Below, piece by piece: positions 7,666 through 17,167 of a DNA stretch of 64,000 nucleotides. Every line of letters starts with the position of its first letter. Within the stretch, counting starts at the first letter, position 1. The position numbers were made by a program, and so were the translations under genes. Below the pieces are notes generated by a model that worked only from the letters and a program-made list of their open reading frames with translations, searched no databases and was not told where the DNA came from. This DNA comes from Nocardioides zeae (lineage in GTDB: Bacteria; Actinomycetota; Actinomycetes; Propionibacteriales; Nocardioidaceae), in NCBI RefSeq assembly GCF_030818655.1, contig NZ_JAUTAN010000001.1, positions 3,720,001 to 3,784,000 on the forward strand, in the 5' to 3' direction.

Positions 7666-8178
7666 TCAGGTCCCGTCGGTCGTCCGGTCCCGCGCCGCCG
7701 CCGCGAGCACGTCGGCGTCGGTGCACGCGAGGGCGAAGGCGGCGATGCGGGCGCGGATCTCGCGGCCCAGCAGCCGCTGCCCGATCGGCTCCGCCACGGG
7801 TCGCAACCAGCCGGGGCGCACGGCGTAGCTGTACTTCCACGTCGCCAGCGTCCCCGCGACCGGCGTGCCGTCGAGCACCCGCTCCTCGGGCGCGAAGCGC
7901 CACCCGCCACCGAAGGTCGCGAAGAACCACGGGCCGCTCACCATGGTCATCCCGACGGACGTCGGGGGCCGGTACGACGCGTACTCGCTCACCATGCGGA
8001 GCCCGATGCGCGCCCGGGTGACGGTGCGGACGCCCTTCGCGGGACGCGCGGCGTCGACGAGGTGCTGGCTGCGGACGAACGGGTCCCAGGCGAGCCGCAC
8101 CTCGCCCGTCGTCTGGGAGACCGCGAACGCGGTGGCCGGTCCGACCGGCACCCACTGGGCGGCGCTGACCCGGGGCAC
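7666..8178 (-). CDS. SRPBCC-fold protein (START-like, polyketide cyclase type)
   Basis: A 170-residue protein, probable GTG start at 8176-8178. It opens VSAAQWVPVGPATAFAV, the typical first strand of SRPBCC ligand-binding proteins. It continues with the cavity-lining GEVRLAWDPFVR, GVRTVTRARIGL, TWKYSYAVRPGWLRP and a long C-terminal helix (GREIRARIAAFALACT). Such proteins bind small hydrophobic ligands; specificity cannot be inferred. It follows the GNAT gene on the same strand with a 4-bp gap and is likely co-transcribed. Confidence 0.75.
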   Translation of the reverse strand: MPRVSAAQWVPVGPATAFAVSQTTGEVRLAWDPFVRSQHLVDAARPAKGVRTVTRARIGLRMVSEYASYRPPTSVGMTMVSGPWFFATFGGGWRFAPEERVLDGTPVAGTLATWKYSYAVRPGWLRPVAEPIGQRLLGREIRARIAAFALACTDADVLAAAARDRTTDGT

Positions 8179-8182
8179 GGCG

Positions 8183-8497
8183 TCAGAGGTCGAACTCGGC
8201 GCGGCGGGCCTCGGGCACCAGGTCGACGTACTCGGGGTGCTTCGCGACGTACCCGCGGAAGAAGGGGCAGAACGGCAGCAGGGAGCGGCCATCGGCGCGC
8301 AGCCCGTCGAGCACCGCGACGGCGAGCTGCTTCGCGAGGCCCTGGCCGGCGAACGCGTCGTCGATCTCGGTGTGCATGACGGCGACGACGGTGCCGTGCT
8401 CGCGGAGGCGGTAGTCGGCGAACCCGGCGAGCGCGCCGTCGACGCGCACCTCGAAGCGGGCCGCGTCGGTGTTGTCGGTGACGGAGACGTCGGTCAT
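8183..8497 (-). CDS. Small GNAT-fold N-acetyltransferase (YjdJ type)
   Basis: A 104-residue protein from ATG 8495-8497. It has the reduced GNAT domain of the YjdJ/GCN5-related group: FEVRVDGALAGFADYRL, VVAVMHTEIDDAFAGQGLAKQL (acetyl-CoA loop Q-G-x-A/G) and LLPFCPFFRGYVAKHPEY at the C-terminus. Substrate unknown. It is divergent from malic enzyme and upstream of the SRPBCC gene. Confidence 0.85.
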   Translation of the reverse strand: MTDVSVTDNTDAARFEVRVDGALAGFADYRLREHGTVVAVMHTEIDDAFAGQGLAKQLAVAVLDGLRADGRSLLPFCPFFRGYVAKHPEYVDLVPEARRAEFDL

Positions 8498-8606
8498 GGG
8501 GGCGACGCTACCCCCGGCCCGCCCTCTGACCTGGGCCGACGGAGCGGTCGCTCGCTTTTGGACACTGTGGTCGCACGTGACTTGCCCGTAACCCGAACCC
8601 GGCCCG

Positions 8607-10025
<1,419 letters not shown>

Positions 10026-10032
10026 CCCCCTT

Positions 10033-10077
10033 GTCGTGGCCCCAGCGCATCGGAAATCGACGCGCTGGGGCCACGAC
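10033..10077. terminator. 16-bp perfect hairpin of the GTGGCCCCA family
   Basis: 10033-10048 (GTCGTGGCCCCAGCGC) pairs perfectly with 10062-10077 across a 13-nt loop, starting 8 nt after the malic enzyme stop. The same arm core forms the hairpin at 1796-1836. Likely terminator, and a repeated sequence family. Confidence 0.7.
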
Positions 10078-10162
10078 TGCGTTCGGGGGCAGGTCCCCGT
10101 AACAGCGCAGGAGTAGCGTCGCCGCACCACGCGACCGGCGCGTGGTCGATGCAGGAGGCCCG

Positions 10163-11614
10163 ATGACACCGGTCCCGTTCCGCACCCAGCTGCTGCGGCG
10201 CAAGCCCCTCGCCGTACGCGGTGGGCACGACGGGCCGGAGCTCGGCCGCAGCATCGGCACCTTCTCGCTGATGATGTTCGGCGTCGGGGCCACCGTCGGC
10301 ACCGGCATCTTCTTCGTGTTGCAGGAGGCCGTGCCCGACGCGGGTCCCGCCGTCGTCGTCTCGTTCCTCGTCGCCGGTCTCGCGGCCGGCCTGTCGGCGA
10401 TCTGCTACGCCGAGCTGGCGAGCGCGATCCCGGTCAGCGGCTCGACCTACTCCTACGCCTACCACGCCCTCGGCGAGCTCGTCGCGATGGTGATCGCGGC
10501 GTGCGTGCTGCTGGAGTACGGCGTGAGCTCGGCCGCCGTCGCCGTCGGCTGGAGCGGCTACTTCAACGAGCTGACGGGCTCCGTGCTCGGCGTGCGCCTG
10601 CCCCAGGAGCTGTCGGTGTCGCCGGTGCCCTACGAGGACGGGCCCACGGGGTGGATCAACCTCCCGGCGGTCGTGCTCGTGCTCCTCTGCATGCTGCTGC
10701 TCGTGCGCGGCGCCAGCGAGTCGGCGCGGGTCAACACGATCATGGTGCTCATCAAGCTCGCCGTGCTCGGGCTCTTCGTGGTCGTGGGCTTCTCGGCGTT
10801 CGAGGTCGACCGGTTCGACGCCTTCTGGGCGGCCGGCGCCGCGGGTGTCTCCGCCGCGGCCGCGACCATCTTCTTCTCGTTCATCGGCCTCGACGCGGTG
10901 TCGACGGCGGGCGAGGAGGTGCGCGACCCGCAGCGGGCCCTGCCCCGGGCGATCATGGGCGCGCTGGCCGTCGTCATCACGGTCTACGTGCTCGTCGCCA
11001 TCGCGGGCGTCGGCGCGCAGCCGGCGTCGGAGTTCGAGAGCCCCGAGCAGCAGGAGGCCGGGCTCTCGGTCATCCTGCAGAACATCACCGGCTCGAGCAT
11101 CCCGGGCACGGTGCTCGCCGCGGGCGCCGTCATCTCGATCTTCTCGGTCACCCTCGTGACCCTCTACGGCCAGACCCGGATCCTCTTCGCGATGGGCCGC
11201 GACGGCATGCTCCCGTCCCGCTTCGCGCGGGTGAACCCGCGGACCCTCACCCCGACGTACAACACCGTCGTCGTCGCGGTCGTCGTCGCCCTGGTCGCGG
11301 GCTTCGTGCCGAGCGACTACCTGTGGGACACGGTCTCCATCGGCACGCTCGGCGCGTTCATCGTGGTGGCGCTCGGGGTGCTCGTGCTGCGGCGCACGCA
11401 GCCCGGCCTGGAGCGGCCGTTCCGGGTGCCGGGCTATCCCGTGACCCCGGTCCTCACCGTGGTCGTCTGCGCCTACATCCTCTCGGGGCTGCCCGCGGTG
11501 ACCTGGGCAATCTTCGGCACGTGGCTGGCGGTCGTGCTGGCGTTCTACCTGCTGTGGGGCCGGCGCCACGCGCGCCTCAACGACCCGGCGGCCGCTCGGG
11601 GCGAGGGGGTCTGA
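10163..11614 (+). CDS. APC-superfamily cationic amino-acid permease (CAT type)
   Basis: 483 residues from ATG 10163, chosen because GCAGGAGG stands a few bases before it. About 12 TMs. Early GVGATVGTGIFFVL is the TM1 signature of APC permeases. SGSTYSYAYHALGELVA, FFSFIGLDAVSTAGEEVRDPQRALPRAI and LYGQTRILFAMGRDGMLP match the CAT/YfnA group. These import amino acids, often cationic or broad-range, with protons. The UspA gene starts 1 bp after the stop codon and is probably co-transcribed, a common pairing in actinobacteria. Confidence 0.9.
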   Translation: MTPVPFRTQLLRRKPLAVRGGHDGPELGRSIGTFSLMMFGVGATVGTGIFFVLQEAVPDAGPAVVVSFLVAGLAAGLSAICYAELASAIPVSGSTYSYAYHALGELVAMVIAACVLLEYGVSSAAVAVGWSGYFNELTGSVLGVRLPQELSVSPVPYEDGPTGWINLPAVVLVLLCMLLLVRGASESARVNTIMVLIKLAVLGLFVVVGFSAFEVDRFDAFWAAGAAGVSAAAATIFFSFIGLDAVSTAGEEVRDPQRALPRAIMGALAVVITVYVLVAIAGVGAQPASEFESPEQQEAGLSVILQNITGSSIPGTVLAAGAVISIFSVTLVTLYGQTRILFAMGRDGMLPSRFARVNPRTLTPTYNTVVVAVVVALVAGFVPSDYLWDTVSIGTLGAFIVVALGVLVLRRTQPGLERPFRVPGYPVTPVLTVVVCAYILSGLPAVTWAIFGTWLAVVLAFYLLWGRRHARLNDPAAARGEGV

Positions 11615-11615
11615 G

Positions 11616-12512
11616 ATGACCATCGTCGCCGGCATCGCGCCGGGGAAGCCGGACGTCGACGGGCTGTCGTACGCCGCGCTCCTCGCCCGCTCGCTCCGCA
11701 CGCGCCTGCGGGTCGTGTGCGTCGTGCCGGGCCCGTGGCCGACGCCGCTGTCGGGGGGCGTGGACCGCGAGTACGCCGCGTACCTCGCCGACGCCGCGAC
11801 CGAGGAGGTGGCCGCGGTGCGGTCGCTCCTGGCGGAGCTGGCGCCGGACCTGGGGTCCGCCGGGGTGGAGGCCGAGGTCGTGCCCGCCGTCGGGCGCTCC
11901 GTGCCCGGGACGCTGCTCGAGCAGGTGGCGGCGGCCGACGCGTCGCTCGTCGTGCTCGGCGCGGGCGCGAACGGCGCGTGGGGCCACGTCGTGGTCGGGT
12001 CGGCCGCCGACCGGCTCCTGCACTCCTCTCCGGTGCCGGTCGCCGTCGCGACGCGGGGCTTCCGAGCCGCGCCCGGCACGCAGGTCGGGCGGGTGACCGT
12101 CGGGTTCCGGGGCGACCCGGCGTCGGCGGCGGCCCTCGAGCGGGCCGTGGCGCTGTGCGTGGACCTCGGCGCGACGCTGCGGGTGGCGACCCTCGGGGTG
12201 CTGGGCCGCACGATGTACCCGCCCGAGGTGCGCGGCGAGGACGACGTGCTCGAGGCCTACCTCGAGCAGGCGACCGCCGCCCAGGTCGAGGCCCTCGCGG
12301 CACTGCCGGTCGACGTCGTGCCCGCGGAGGTCGAGCGGGTCGTCAGCCGCGGCCGCGACTGGGCGGAGGCGGTCGGCGGCCTGCCGTGGACGCCCGAGGA
12401 CCTGCTGGTGGTCGGCTCGTCGTCGGCAGGCCTGCTGTCGCGGGTGTTCCTCGGCTCCAGCGCCGCCAAGATCCTGCGCCACTCGCCCGTGCCGGTCGTG
12501 GTGGTGCCGTGA
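11616..12512 (+). CDS. Tandem-domain universal stress protein
   Basis: 298 residues with two UspA domains, about 1-140 and 150-298. Each ends in the ATP-binding signature: VVLGAGANGAWGHVVVGSAA then SPVPVAVA in the first, VVGSSSAGLLSRVFLGSSAA then HSPVPVVVVP in the second. Two-domain Usp proteins are typical of actinobacteria. ATP binding and a role in stress or dormancy are known for the family; the specific role is open. Coupled to the APC permease upstream. Confidence 0.88.
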   Translation: MTIVAGIAPGKPDVDGLSYAALLARSLRTRLRVVCVVPGPWPTPLSGGVDREYAAYLADAATEEVAAVRSLLAELAPDLGSAGVEAEVVPAVGRSVPGTLLEQVAAADASLVVLGAGANGAWGHVVVGSAADRLLHSSPVPVAVATRGFRAAPGTQVGRVTVGFRGDPASAAALERAVALCVDLGATLRVATLGVLGRTMYPPEVRGEDDVLEAYLEQATAAQVEALAALPVDVVPAEVERVVSRGRDWAEAVGGLPWTPEDLLVVGSSSAGLLSRVFLGSSAAKILRHSPVPVVVVP

Positions 12513-12529
12513 GGTCGTGGCTCCCGCGC

Positions 12530-12601
12530 GTGTAACGCGGTGTCCGGGCTACTGGAGTGGTGGTCGACCACCGCACCAGTAGCACGAACACCGCGTTACA
12601 C
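12530..12601 (+). repeat. 72-bp palindromic element, copy C (best preserved)
   Basis: Perfect 11-nt inverted ends (GTGTAACGCGG / CCGCGTTACAC) and a perfect central palindrome GGTGGTCGACCACC, so the whole element can fold into one long hairpin. It is in the same orientation as copy A and inverted relative to copy B. It fills the gap between the convergent UspA and MMPL genes. Confidence 0.85.
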
Positions 12602-12618
12602 GACGGGGTGGGGGCGGC

Positions 12619-14640
12619 TCAGGCGTGCTTCCGCGGCCACCAGAACCGCTCGCCCAGCAGGCGCACGATCGCCGGTACGACGACGGTGCGGACCAGCAGC
12701 GTGTCGAGCAGCACGCCGATGCAGATGACGACGCCCAGCTGCGCCAGCACCACGAGGGGCAGCACGCCGAGCACGGCGAACACCGCCGCCAGCAGGATGC
12801 CCGCGCTGGTGATGACGCCACCGGTCGCGCCGAGCGCGCGCAGGACGCCCTCGCGGGTCCCGTGCTCCCGCGCCTCCTCGCGGGTGCGCGTCACGAGGAA
12901 GATGTTGTAGTCGATGCCGAGCGCCACGAGGAACAGGAACGCGAAGAGCGGCACGTTGCCGGCCAGGTTCGCGAAGCCGAGCAGCCCGGTGAAGATCCAC
13001 CACGAGGCGCCGAGCGCGGCGGCGAAGGTCGCGACCACGGTGCCGACGAGGATCACCGGCGCGAGGATCGAGCGCAGCAGCAGGCCCAGCACACCGAGCA
13101 CCAGCAGCAGGATCAGCGGCAGGATGACGAGCCGGTCGCGGGCGTTGCCGTCGGCCTCGTCGAGCGAGTCGGCCGACGCGCCCCCGACGTGGGTGTCGGG
13201 GAAGTCCGCCAACGCGGCGCGCAGGTCCTCCACGCTCGCCTCGGCGGCGTCGCTGCCCGGCGTGCTCGCGAGGGTCACGTCGAGCTGGGTGACGCCGGCG
13301 CCCTCGTTGGTCACCCGCACGGCGTCGACCCCGTCGACGCCCTCGGCGGCGGCGCTCACGTCGTCGGCGTCCGCGCGGGTGACGACCTGGGTGGGCTCCG
13401 CCGTACCCGCCGGGAACGACTCCGCGATCCGCTCGCTCGCGGTGATCGCCTCGGGCGTGTCGAGGAACTGCTCCGAGGTGCCGAGGCCGGTGGAGATCTG
13501 GGTCGTGCCCGCGGCCAGGGCGACGAGCAGCACGGCCGAGCCGGCGACGTACGCCGCGGGACGGCGCGCCACCACGTCACCGATGCGGCGCCAGGTGGAG
13601 CGGCTCTCCGCGAGCACCGCGTCGCCGTGCTTCGGGGCGGTCGGCCAGAAGATCCAGCGGCCGAAGCAGACGAGTGCGGCGGGCAGGACGAGCAGCACGA
13701 AGAGGGCGGCCACGGTGATGCCCACGGCGCAGGCGATGCCGAGGCCGCGGGTGGTCGGGGTCAGGGACAGCACGAGCGTGAGCACGCCGACGACCACGGT
13801 GGAGGCGCTGGTGAGCACGGCCTCGGCGGTGTGGCGCAGTGCGACGTCCATCGCGGCGAAGCGGTCCTCGCGGGAGCGCAGCTCGTCGCGGTAGCGACTG
13901 ATGAGCAGCAACGCGTAGTTGCTGCCCGCGCCGAACACGAGCACCGACAGGATGCCGACCGTCGACTCGTCCCAGGCGACGTCGAGCAGGGCGAGGACGT
14001 GGGTGGCGAGCACGGCGGCGAGGCGGTCGGCGGCGCCGACGACCAGCAGCGGCACGACCCAGAGGATGGGGCTGCGGTAGGTGACGACGAGCAGCACCGC
14101 GACGACGAGCGCCGTGATCGCGAGCAGACGGAGGTCGGCGCCCTCGAAGACGGCCGCCAGGTCGGCCTCGATGCCGGCCGGCCCGGTGACCTGGGCGGTC
14201 AGCCCGTCGGGCACGCCGTCCGCGAGCCGGTCCCGCAGGTCCGTCACCGCGTCGGAGACCTCGGTGGCGCTCGACGCGTCGAGCGGTACGACGGCGATCG
14301 CGGCCGTCCCGTCCTCGGAGGGCTGGAGGGTCGGCGCGCCCCCGGTGAGCTCGGCGACGAGGTCCTCGAGCTCGGGAACCCGCTCGCCCAGCGGCCCGTC
14401 GTCGTCCGCGGTGAACAGCACGACCGCGACGGTCCCGTCCTGCTCGGGCAGCTCCTCCGCCAGCTCGAGCGCGGCGGTGCTGTCGGCCCCGGCGGGCACG
14501 TTGTCGAGCGGCGTGCGGTCGCGCTCGCCCTCGCCGAGACCGATGAGCGCGCCGGCCAGGAGGAGCGGCAGGAGGGCGACGAGCCAGGAGGTGCGTCGCG
14601 AGACGACGACACCTCGAACGCGGCTCAGAAGGTGGTACAC
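12619..14640 (-). CDS. MMPL/RND-family transporter (second, MarR-linked)
   Basis: 673 residues from a GTG at 14638-14640. It has the MMPL double layout: TM near residues 18-35, an extracytoplasmic domain, then a TM block with VFGAGSNYALLLISRYRDEL. A second extracytoplasmic region and a TM block with ALGIDYNIFLVTRTREE follow. The first repeat has GSNY where many members have GxDY, so only the second Asp is present; this may reduce or alter proton coupling. It is divergent from a MarR gene across a palindromic operator, a classic repressor-exporter arrangement. Substrate unknown; drugs or lipids are possible. Confidence 0.9.
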   Translation of the reverse strand: MYHLLSRVRGVVVSRRTSWLVALLPLLLAGALIGLGEGERDRTPLDNVPAGADSTAALELAEELPEQDGTVAVVLFTADDDGPLGERVPELEDLVAELTGGAPTLQPSEDGTAAIAVVPLDASSATEVSDAVTDLRDRLADGVPDGLTAQVTGPAGIEADLAAVFEGADLRLLAITALVVAVLLVVTYRSPILWVVPLLVVGAADRLAAVLATHVLALLDVAWDESTVGILSVLVFGAGSNYALLLISRYRDELRSREDRFAAMDVALRHTAEAVLTSASTVVVGVLTLVLSLTPTTRGLGIACAVGITVAALFVLLVLPAALVCFGRWIFWPTAPKHGDAVLAESRSTWRRIGDVVARRPAAYVAGSAVLLVALAAGTTQISTGLGTSEQFLDTPEAITASERIAESFPAGTAEPTQVVTRADADDVSAAAEGVDGVDAVRVTNEGAGVTQLDVTLASTPGSDAAEASVEDLRAALADFPDTHVGGASADSLDEADGNARDRLVILPLILLLVLGVLGLLLRSILAPVILVGTVVATFAAALGASWWIFTGLLGFANLAGNVPLFAFLFLVALGIDYNIFLVTRTREEAREHGTREGVLRALGATGGVITSAGILLAAVFAVLGVLPLVVLAQLGVVICIGVLLDTLLVRTVVVPAIVRLLGERFWWPRKHA

Positions 14641-14680
14641 GGCAGACTCCTCAAGGGGGACGGGACATATGCTTCACGAA

Positions 14681-14702
14681 GTTAACCACTAAGGCGGTGA
14701 AC
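14681..14702. promoter_or_regulatory. Candidate MarR operator between MMPL and marR
   Basis: GTTAACC (14681-14687) and GGTGAAC (14696-14702) form an inverted repeat with one mismatch across 8 nt, ending 4 nt before the MarR ATG. A nested TTCAC/GTGAA pair overlaps it. Size and place fit a MarR dimer site controlling both genes. Confidence 0.55.
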
Positions 14703-14706
14703 AACC

Positions 14707-15180
14707 ATGGCCGGGGAGCTCAGGCCGGGGTGGCACATGTCCGAGACGCTCGAGGCGCTCCGCACGCTGCTCGACCGCAGCGCCGCCGTCCACCGCGTCG
14801 TCGCGCGCGGAGCAGGCCTCGGTGACCACGAGATGGCCGTGCTGCAGCACCTCGTCCCGGGTCCCGTCGGGCCGGCGCAGATCGCACGGCGGCTCGAGGT
14901 CACCTCGGCGGCGGCCACGGGGATCGTGGACCGGCTCGTGGCGCGGGGGTACGTCGAGCGTCGGCCCCACGCCGCCGACCGACGTCGCACGGAGGTGCAC
15001 CTGACCGAGACGGGACGCGTCGAGCTGCGCGGGCGCCTCATGCCGATGTTCCGGGCGGTCCTGGCGCTCGACGACCAGTTCGACGAGGCGGAGCGGGCCG
15101 TGGTCGCGCGCTACCTGCGGGGCGCCATCGCGGCGCTGGACGAGGTGGCCGGACGGGGTGGCGAACCGCGGGGCACCTGA
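14707..15180 (+). CDS. MarR-family transcriptional regulator
   Basis: 157 residues from ATG 14707. The winged helix-turn-helix reads GPAQIARRLEVTSAAATGIVDRL, then the wing GYVERRPHAADRRRTEVHLTETG. D-R-R-R-x-x-x-V-x-L-T is the family hallmark, followed by a C-terminal dimerisation helix. It is divergent from the second MMPL exporter, so it probably represses that gene and itself. The ligand cannot be inferred. Confidence 0.9.
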   Translation: MAGELRPGWHMSETLEALRTLLDRSAAVHRVVARGAGLGDHEMAVLQHLVPGPVGPAQIARRLEVTSAAATGIVDRLVARGYVERRPHAADRRRTEVHLTETGRVELRGRLMPMFRAVLALDDQFDEAERAVVARYLRGAIAALDEVAGRGGEPRGT

Positions 15181-15187
15181 CCGCGAG

Positions 15188-15240
15188 CCGGGACGTCATG
15201 CGAACCGGCGGCCCGGGCGACCGCAACGCATGACGTCCGG
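15188..15240. terminator. Hairpin after marR
   Basis: 15188-15202 pairs with 15227-15240 over 14 bp with one bulged G (arm core GGACGTCATGCG), 8 nt past the MarR stop. Likely terminator insulating the iron-regulated gene downstream. Confidence 0.6.
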
Positions 15241-15282
15241 GGGTGGGAGCGGACCCGGCGGCGCCATCCACTGGGTGATTGG

Positions 15283-15301
15283 TTAGGTTAGGACAACCTA
15301 A
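15283..15301 (+). promoter_or_regulatory. DmdR/IdeR iron box
   Basis: TTAGGTTAGGACAACCTAA is a 19-bp near-palindrome that matches the actinobacterial iron box (TTAGGTTAGSCTAACCTAA) at all but two or three central positions. It lies 24 bp before the siderophore-binding lipoprotein ATG. Iron-bound DmdR/IdeR should repress the gene in iron-replete cells. Confidence 0.85.
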
Positions 15302-15324
15302 GTCGCCCCCGGAGGAGTCGCCCC

Positions 15325-16320
15325 ATGTCGCCGTCCCGTCCCATCCGTCCGCTCGTCGCAGGCCTCGTGCTCCTGCCCCTGCTCGCCGCGTGCGGCACCA
15401 CGGACGAGGCGGCCTCGTCGGAGGGGGCCGAGCTGGCGGAGGCGGGGGCGTACCCCGCGACGATCACCCACGAGTTCGGCACGACGACGATCGAGGAGGA
15501 GCCGCAGCGGATCGTCACGCTCGGCGTGACGGACGCCGACGTGGTGCTCGCCCTCGGCAAGGTGCCCGTCGGCAACACCGGCTACGCCTTCTTCGACGAC
15601 GGCCTCGGCCCGTGGACCGACGACCTCGTCGAGGGCCACGACCTGACGTTCCTGGAGTCCGACTCGGAGCCCAGCCTCGAGAAGGTGGCCAGCCTCGACC
15701 CAGACCTCATCATCGGGGTCTCGGCCGGGTTCGACCAGGCGACCTACGACGAGCTCGCGGAGATCGCACCGGTGGTCGGTCGCCCGGCCGGGGTGCCGGC
15801 GTACACCGCCTCCCGCGAGGACGCCGTCGAGCTCATCGCCACGGCCCTCGGTCAGCCGAGCGCGGGGGAGCGGATCGTCGAGGAGACCGACGCGGCCATC
15901 GCCTCGGCGCGCGCCGACCACCCCGAGCTGGAGGGGGCGACGGGGGCGGCGGTGCTGCCGTACGACGGCAAGTACGGCGCGTTCCTGCCCGGCGACGCCC
16001 GCGGGCAGTTCCTCGCCGACCTGGGGGTGACCCTCCCGGAGGCCGTCAGCGAGCGGGACACCGGCGGCAGCTTCTTCGTCGAGCTGTCCCGCGAGAACGT
16101 CGGCGCCCTCGACGGCGACCTGCTGCTCGTGCTCAGCGACGACGAGAGCCTCGACCTCGCGGCGGAGAACCCGCTGTTCGCCAGCCTCGGGGTCGTGCAG
16201 GACGGCGGGGTCGTGGTCGCCACGACCGACGAGCGGGGGGCCATCACCTACAACTCGCCGCTGTCGGTGCCCTACGCGGTGGAGAACCTCGTGCCGCGGC
16301 TGGCGGCGGCGGTGTCCTGA
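15325..16320 (+). CDS. Iron-siderophore ABC transporter substrate-binding lipoprotein
   Basis: 331 residues from ATG 15325. The N-terminal lipoprotein signal ends LLPLLAACGTT (lipobox LAAC, Cys about 22). The periplasmic-binding fold of the FepB/FhuD/FecB type follows: EEEPQRIVTLGVTDADVVLALG, ASLDPDLIIGVSAGFD, YDELAEIAPVVG, ATALGQPSAGERIVEET, and a closing ITYNSPLSVPYAVENLVPRL. It captures ferric siderophores at the outer face of the membrane. The iron box upstream supports iron repression. No permease or ATPase gene is adjacent, so it must work with a transporter encoded elsewhere. Confidence 0.9.
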   Translation: MSPSRPIRPLVAGLVLLPLLAACGTTDEAASSEGAELAEAGAYPATITHEFGTTTIEEEPQRIVTLGVTDADVVLALGKVPVGNTGYAFFDDGLGPWTDDLVEGHDLTFLESDSEPSLEKVASLDPDLIIGVSAGFDQATYDELAEIAPVVGRPAGVPAYTASREDAVELIATALGQPSAGERIVEETDAAIASARADHPELEGATGAAVLPYDGKYGAFLPGDARGQFLADLGVTLPEAVSERDTGGSFFVELSRENVGALDGDLLLVLSDDESLDLAAENPLFASLGVVQDGGVVVATTDERGAITYNSPLSVPYAVENLVPRLAAAVS

Positions 16321-16329
16321 GGTGGCGCG

Positions 16330-17167
16330 CTACATGGTGGTGAGCGAGACGCCGAGGCCAGCCTCGAAGGCGTTGAGGATCTCGAGACGTCGGGCGAGGT
16401 CGTTCGGCCAGGGTGTCGGCCCCGGGATCTTCATCTCGGGGATCAGTGCGTAGGGACGCTCGCCTGGCCATCGTTCCCGGAGCTCGGTCGCTCGCTGAGG
16501 TCCGAGGAGGCTCGTGACGTCCGAGCCGAGGAGTCGGGCGGTGCCTGGTCGTGGATCGCCTTCCGACAGTTCGATCGCGGTTGTGTCGTTCCAGAACCGC
16601 TCGTGGGCATCGGTCGATTCGAGGGACCAGAGAAGGGCTGTCGCGAGGTCGCCAGCATCTTTGTAGTCGCCGTGAGCGCTCCGGTCGAGCCACGCCATGA
16701 GCTTGAGCGCGCTGTAGCCGGCGATGGTGGGAATGCGAACTTCGCCAGCGTTCGGAAGTGCCAGCGCGTGCGCGGCGGCGAAGGTCTCGCGGAAGCCCCA
16801 CACACTCATCGGCTCGCGGCGTGCGGCCGGGGTGACGGTCCCGGCCGGCTGCTCGACGGCACCGAAGGGCATGAGGTCGGTGCGGACCCCGCCGACGTCG
16901 AAGCGGATGCCTGTCGCGCCTACTCGCTGGAGCGGCGCGGTGAGCTCGTCGTAGACCTTCCAGTCGTCGATGACGATGGCGCAGTCGACGTCGTCGGTCC
17001 GTCGAAGCGAGGAGGTGTGTCCGAGCGCTGTGTGGATGATGTCCCCGGGCATGGGCGCCGACGATCATGAGGTGCCCGGCACGGCCTGGACTGTCTCCGA
17101 CGAGCGCCGCGCACACGTGGTCGACCAGCGCGAGGTCGTCAGCTGGAACGCTACGGAAGTCGAGCAT
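16330..17167 (-). pseudogene. AbiEii-like nucleotidyltransferase toxin, frameshifted
   Basis: Translation from the ATG at 17167, overlapping the AbiEi stop by 17 bp, gives about 40 family-like residues (VDHVCAALVGD, HLMIVGAHAR). The frame is then lost at a G4 run (plus-strand C4 at 17043-17046). Removing one G continues as DIIHTALGHTSSLRRTDDVD, so a 1-bp insertion splits the gene. The downstream part has all DUF1814/AbiEii motifs: RRTDDVDCAI, ALKLMAWLDR and DYKDAGDL. A 240-residue product could still start at ATG 17050-17052 but would lack the first N-terminal segment. Intact AbiEii/MenT proteins inactivate tRNA or other targets by nucleotide transfer. The shift could be real inactivation, a sequencing error or slippage. 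Confidence 0.7.

Noticed and set aside
12619..14640. Mycolic-acid-type MmpL3
   Set aside because: Length, topology and MarR linkage fit a general MMPL exporter; no mycolate genes are nearby and the first DY pair is incomplete.
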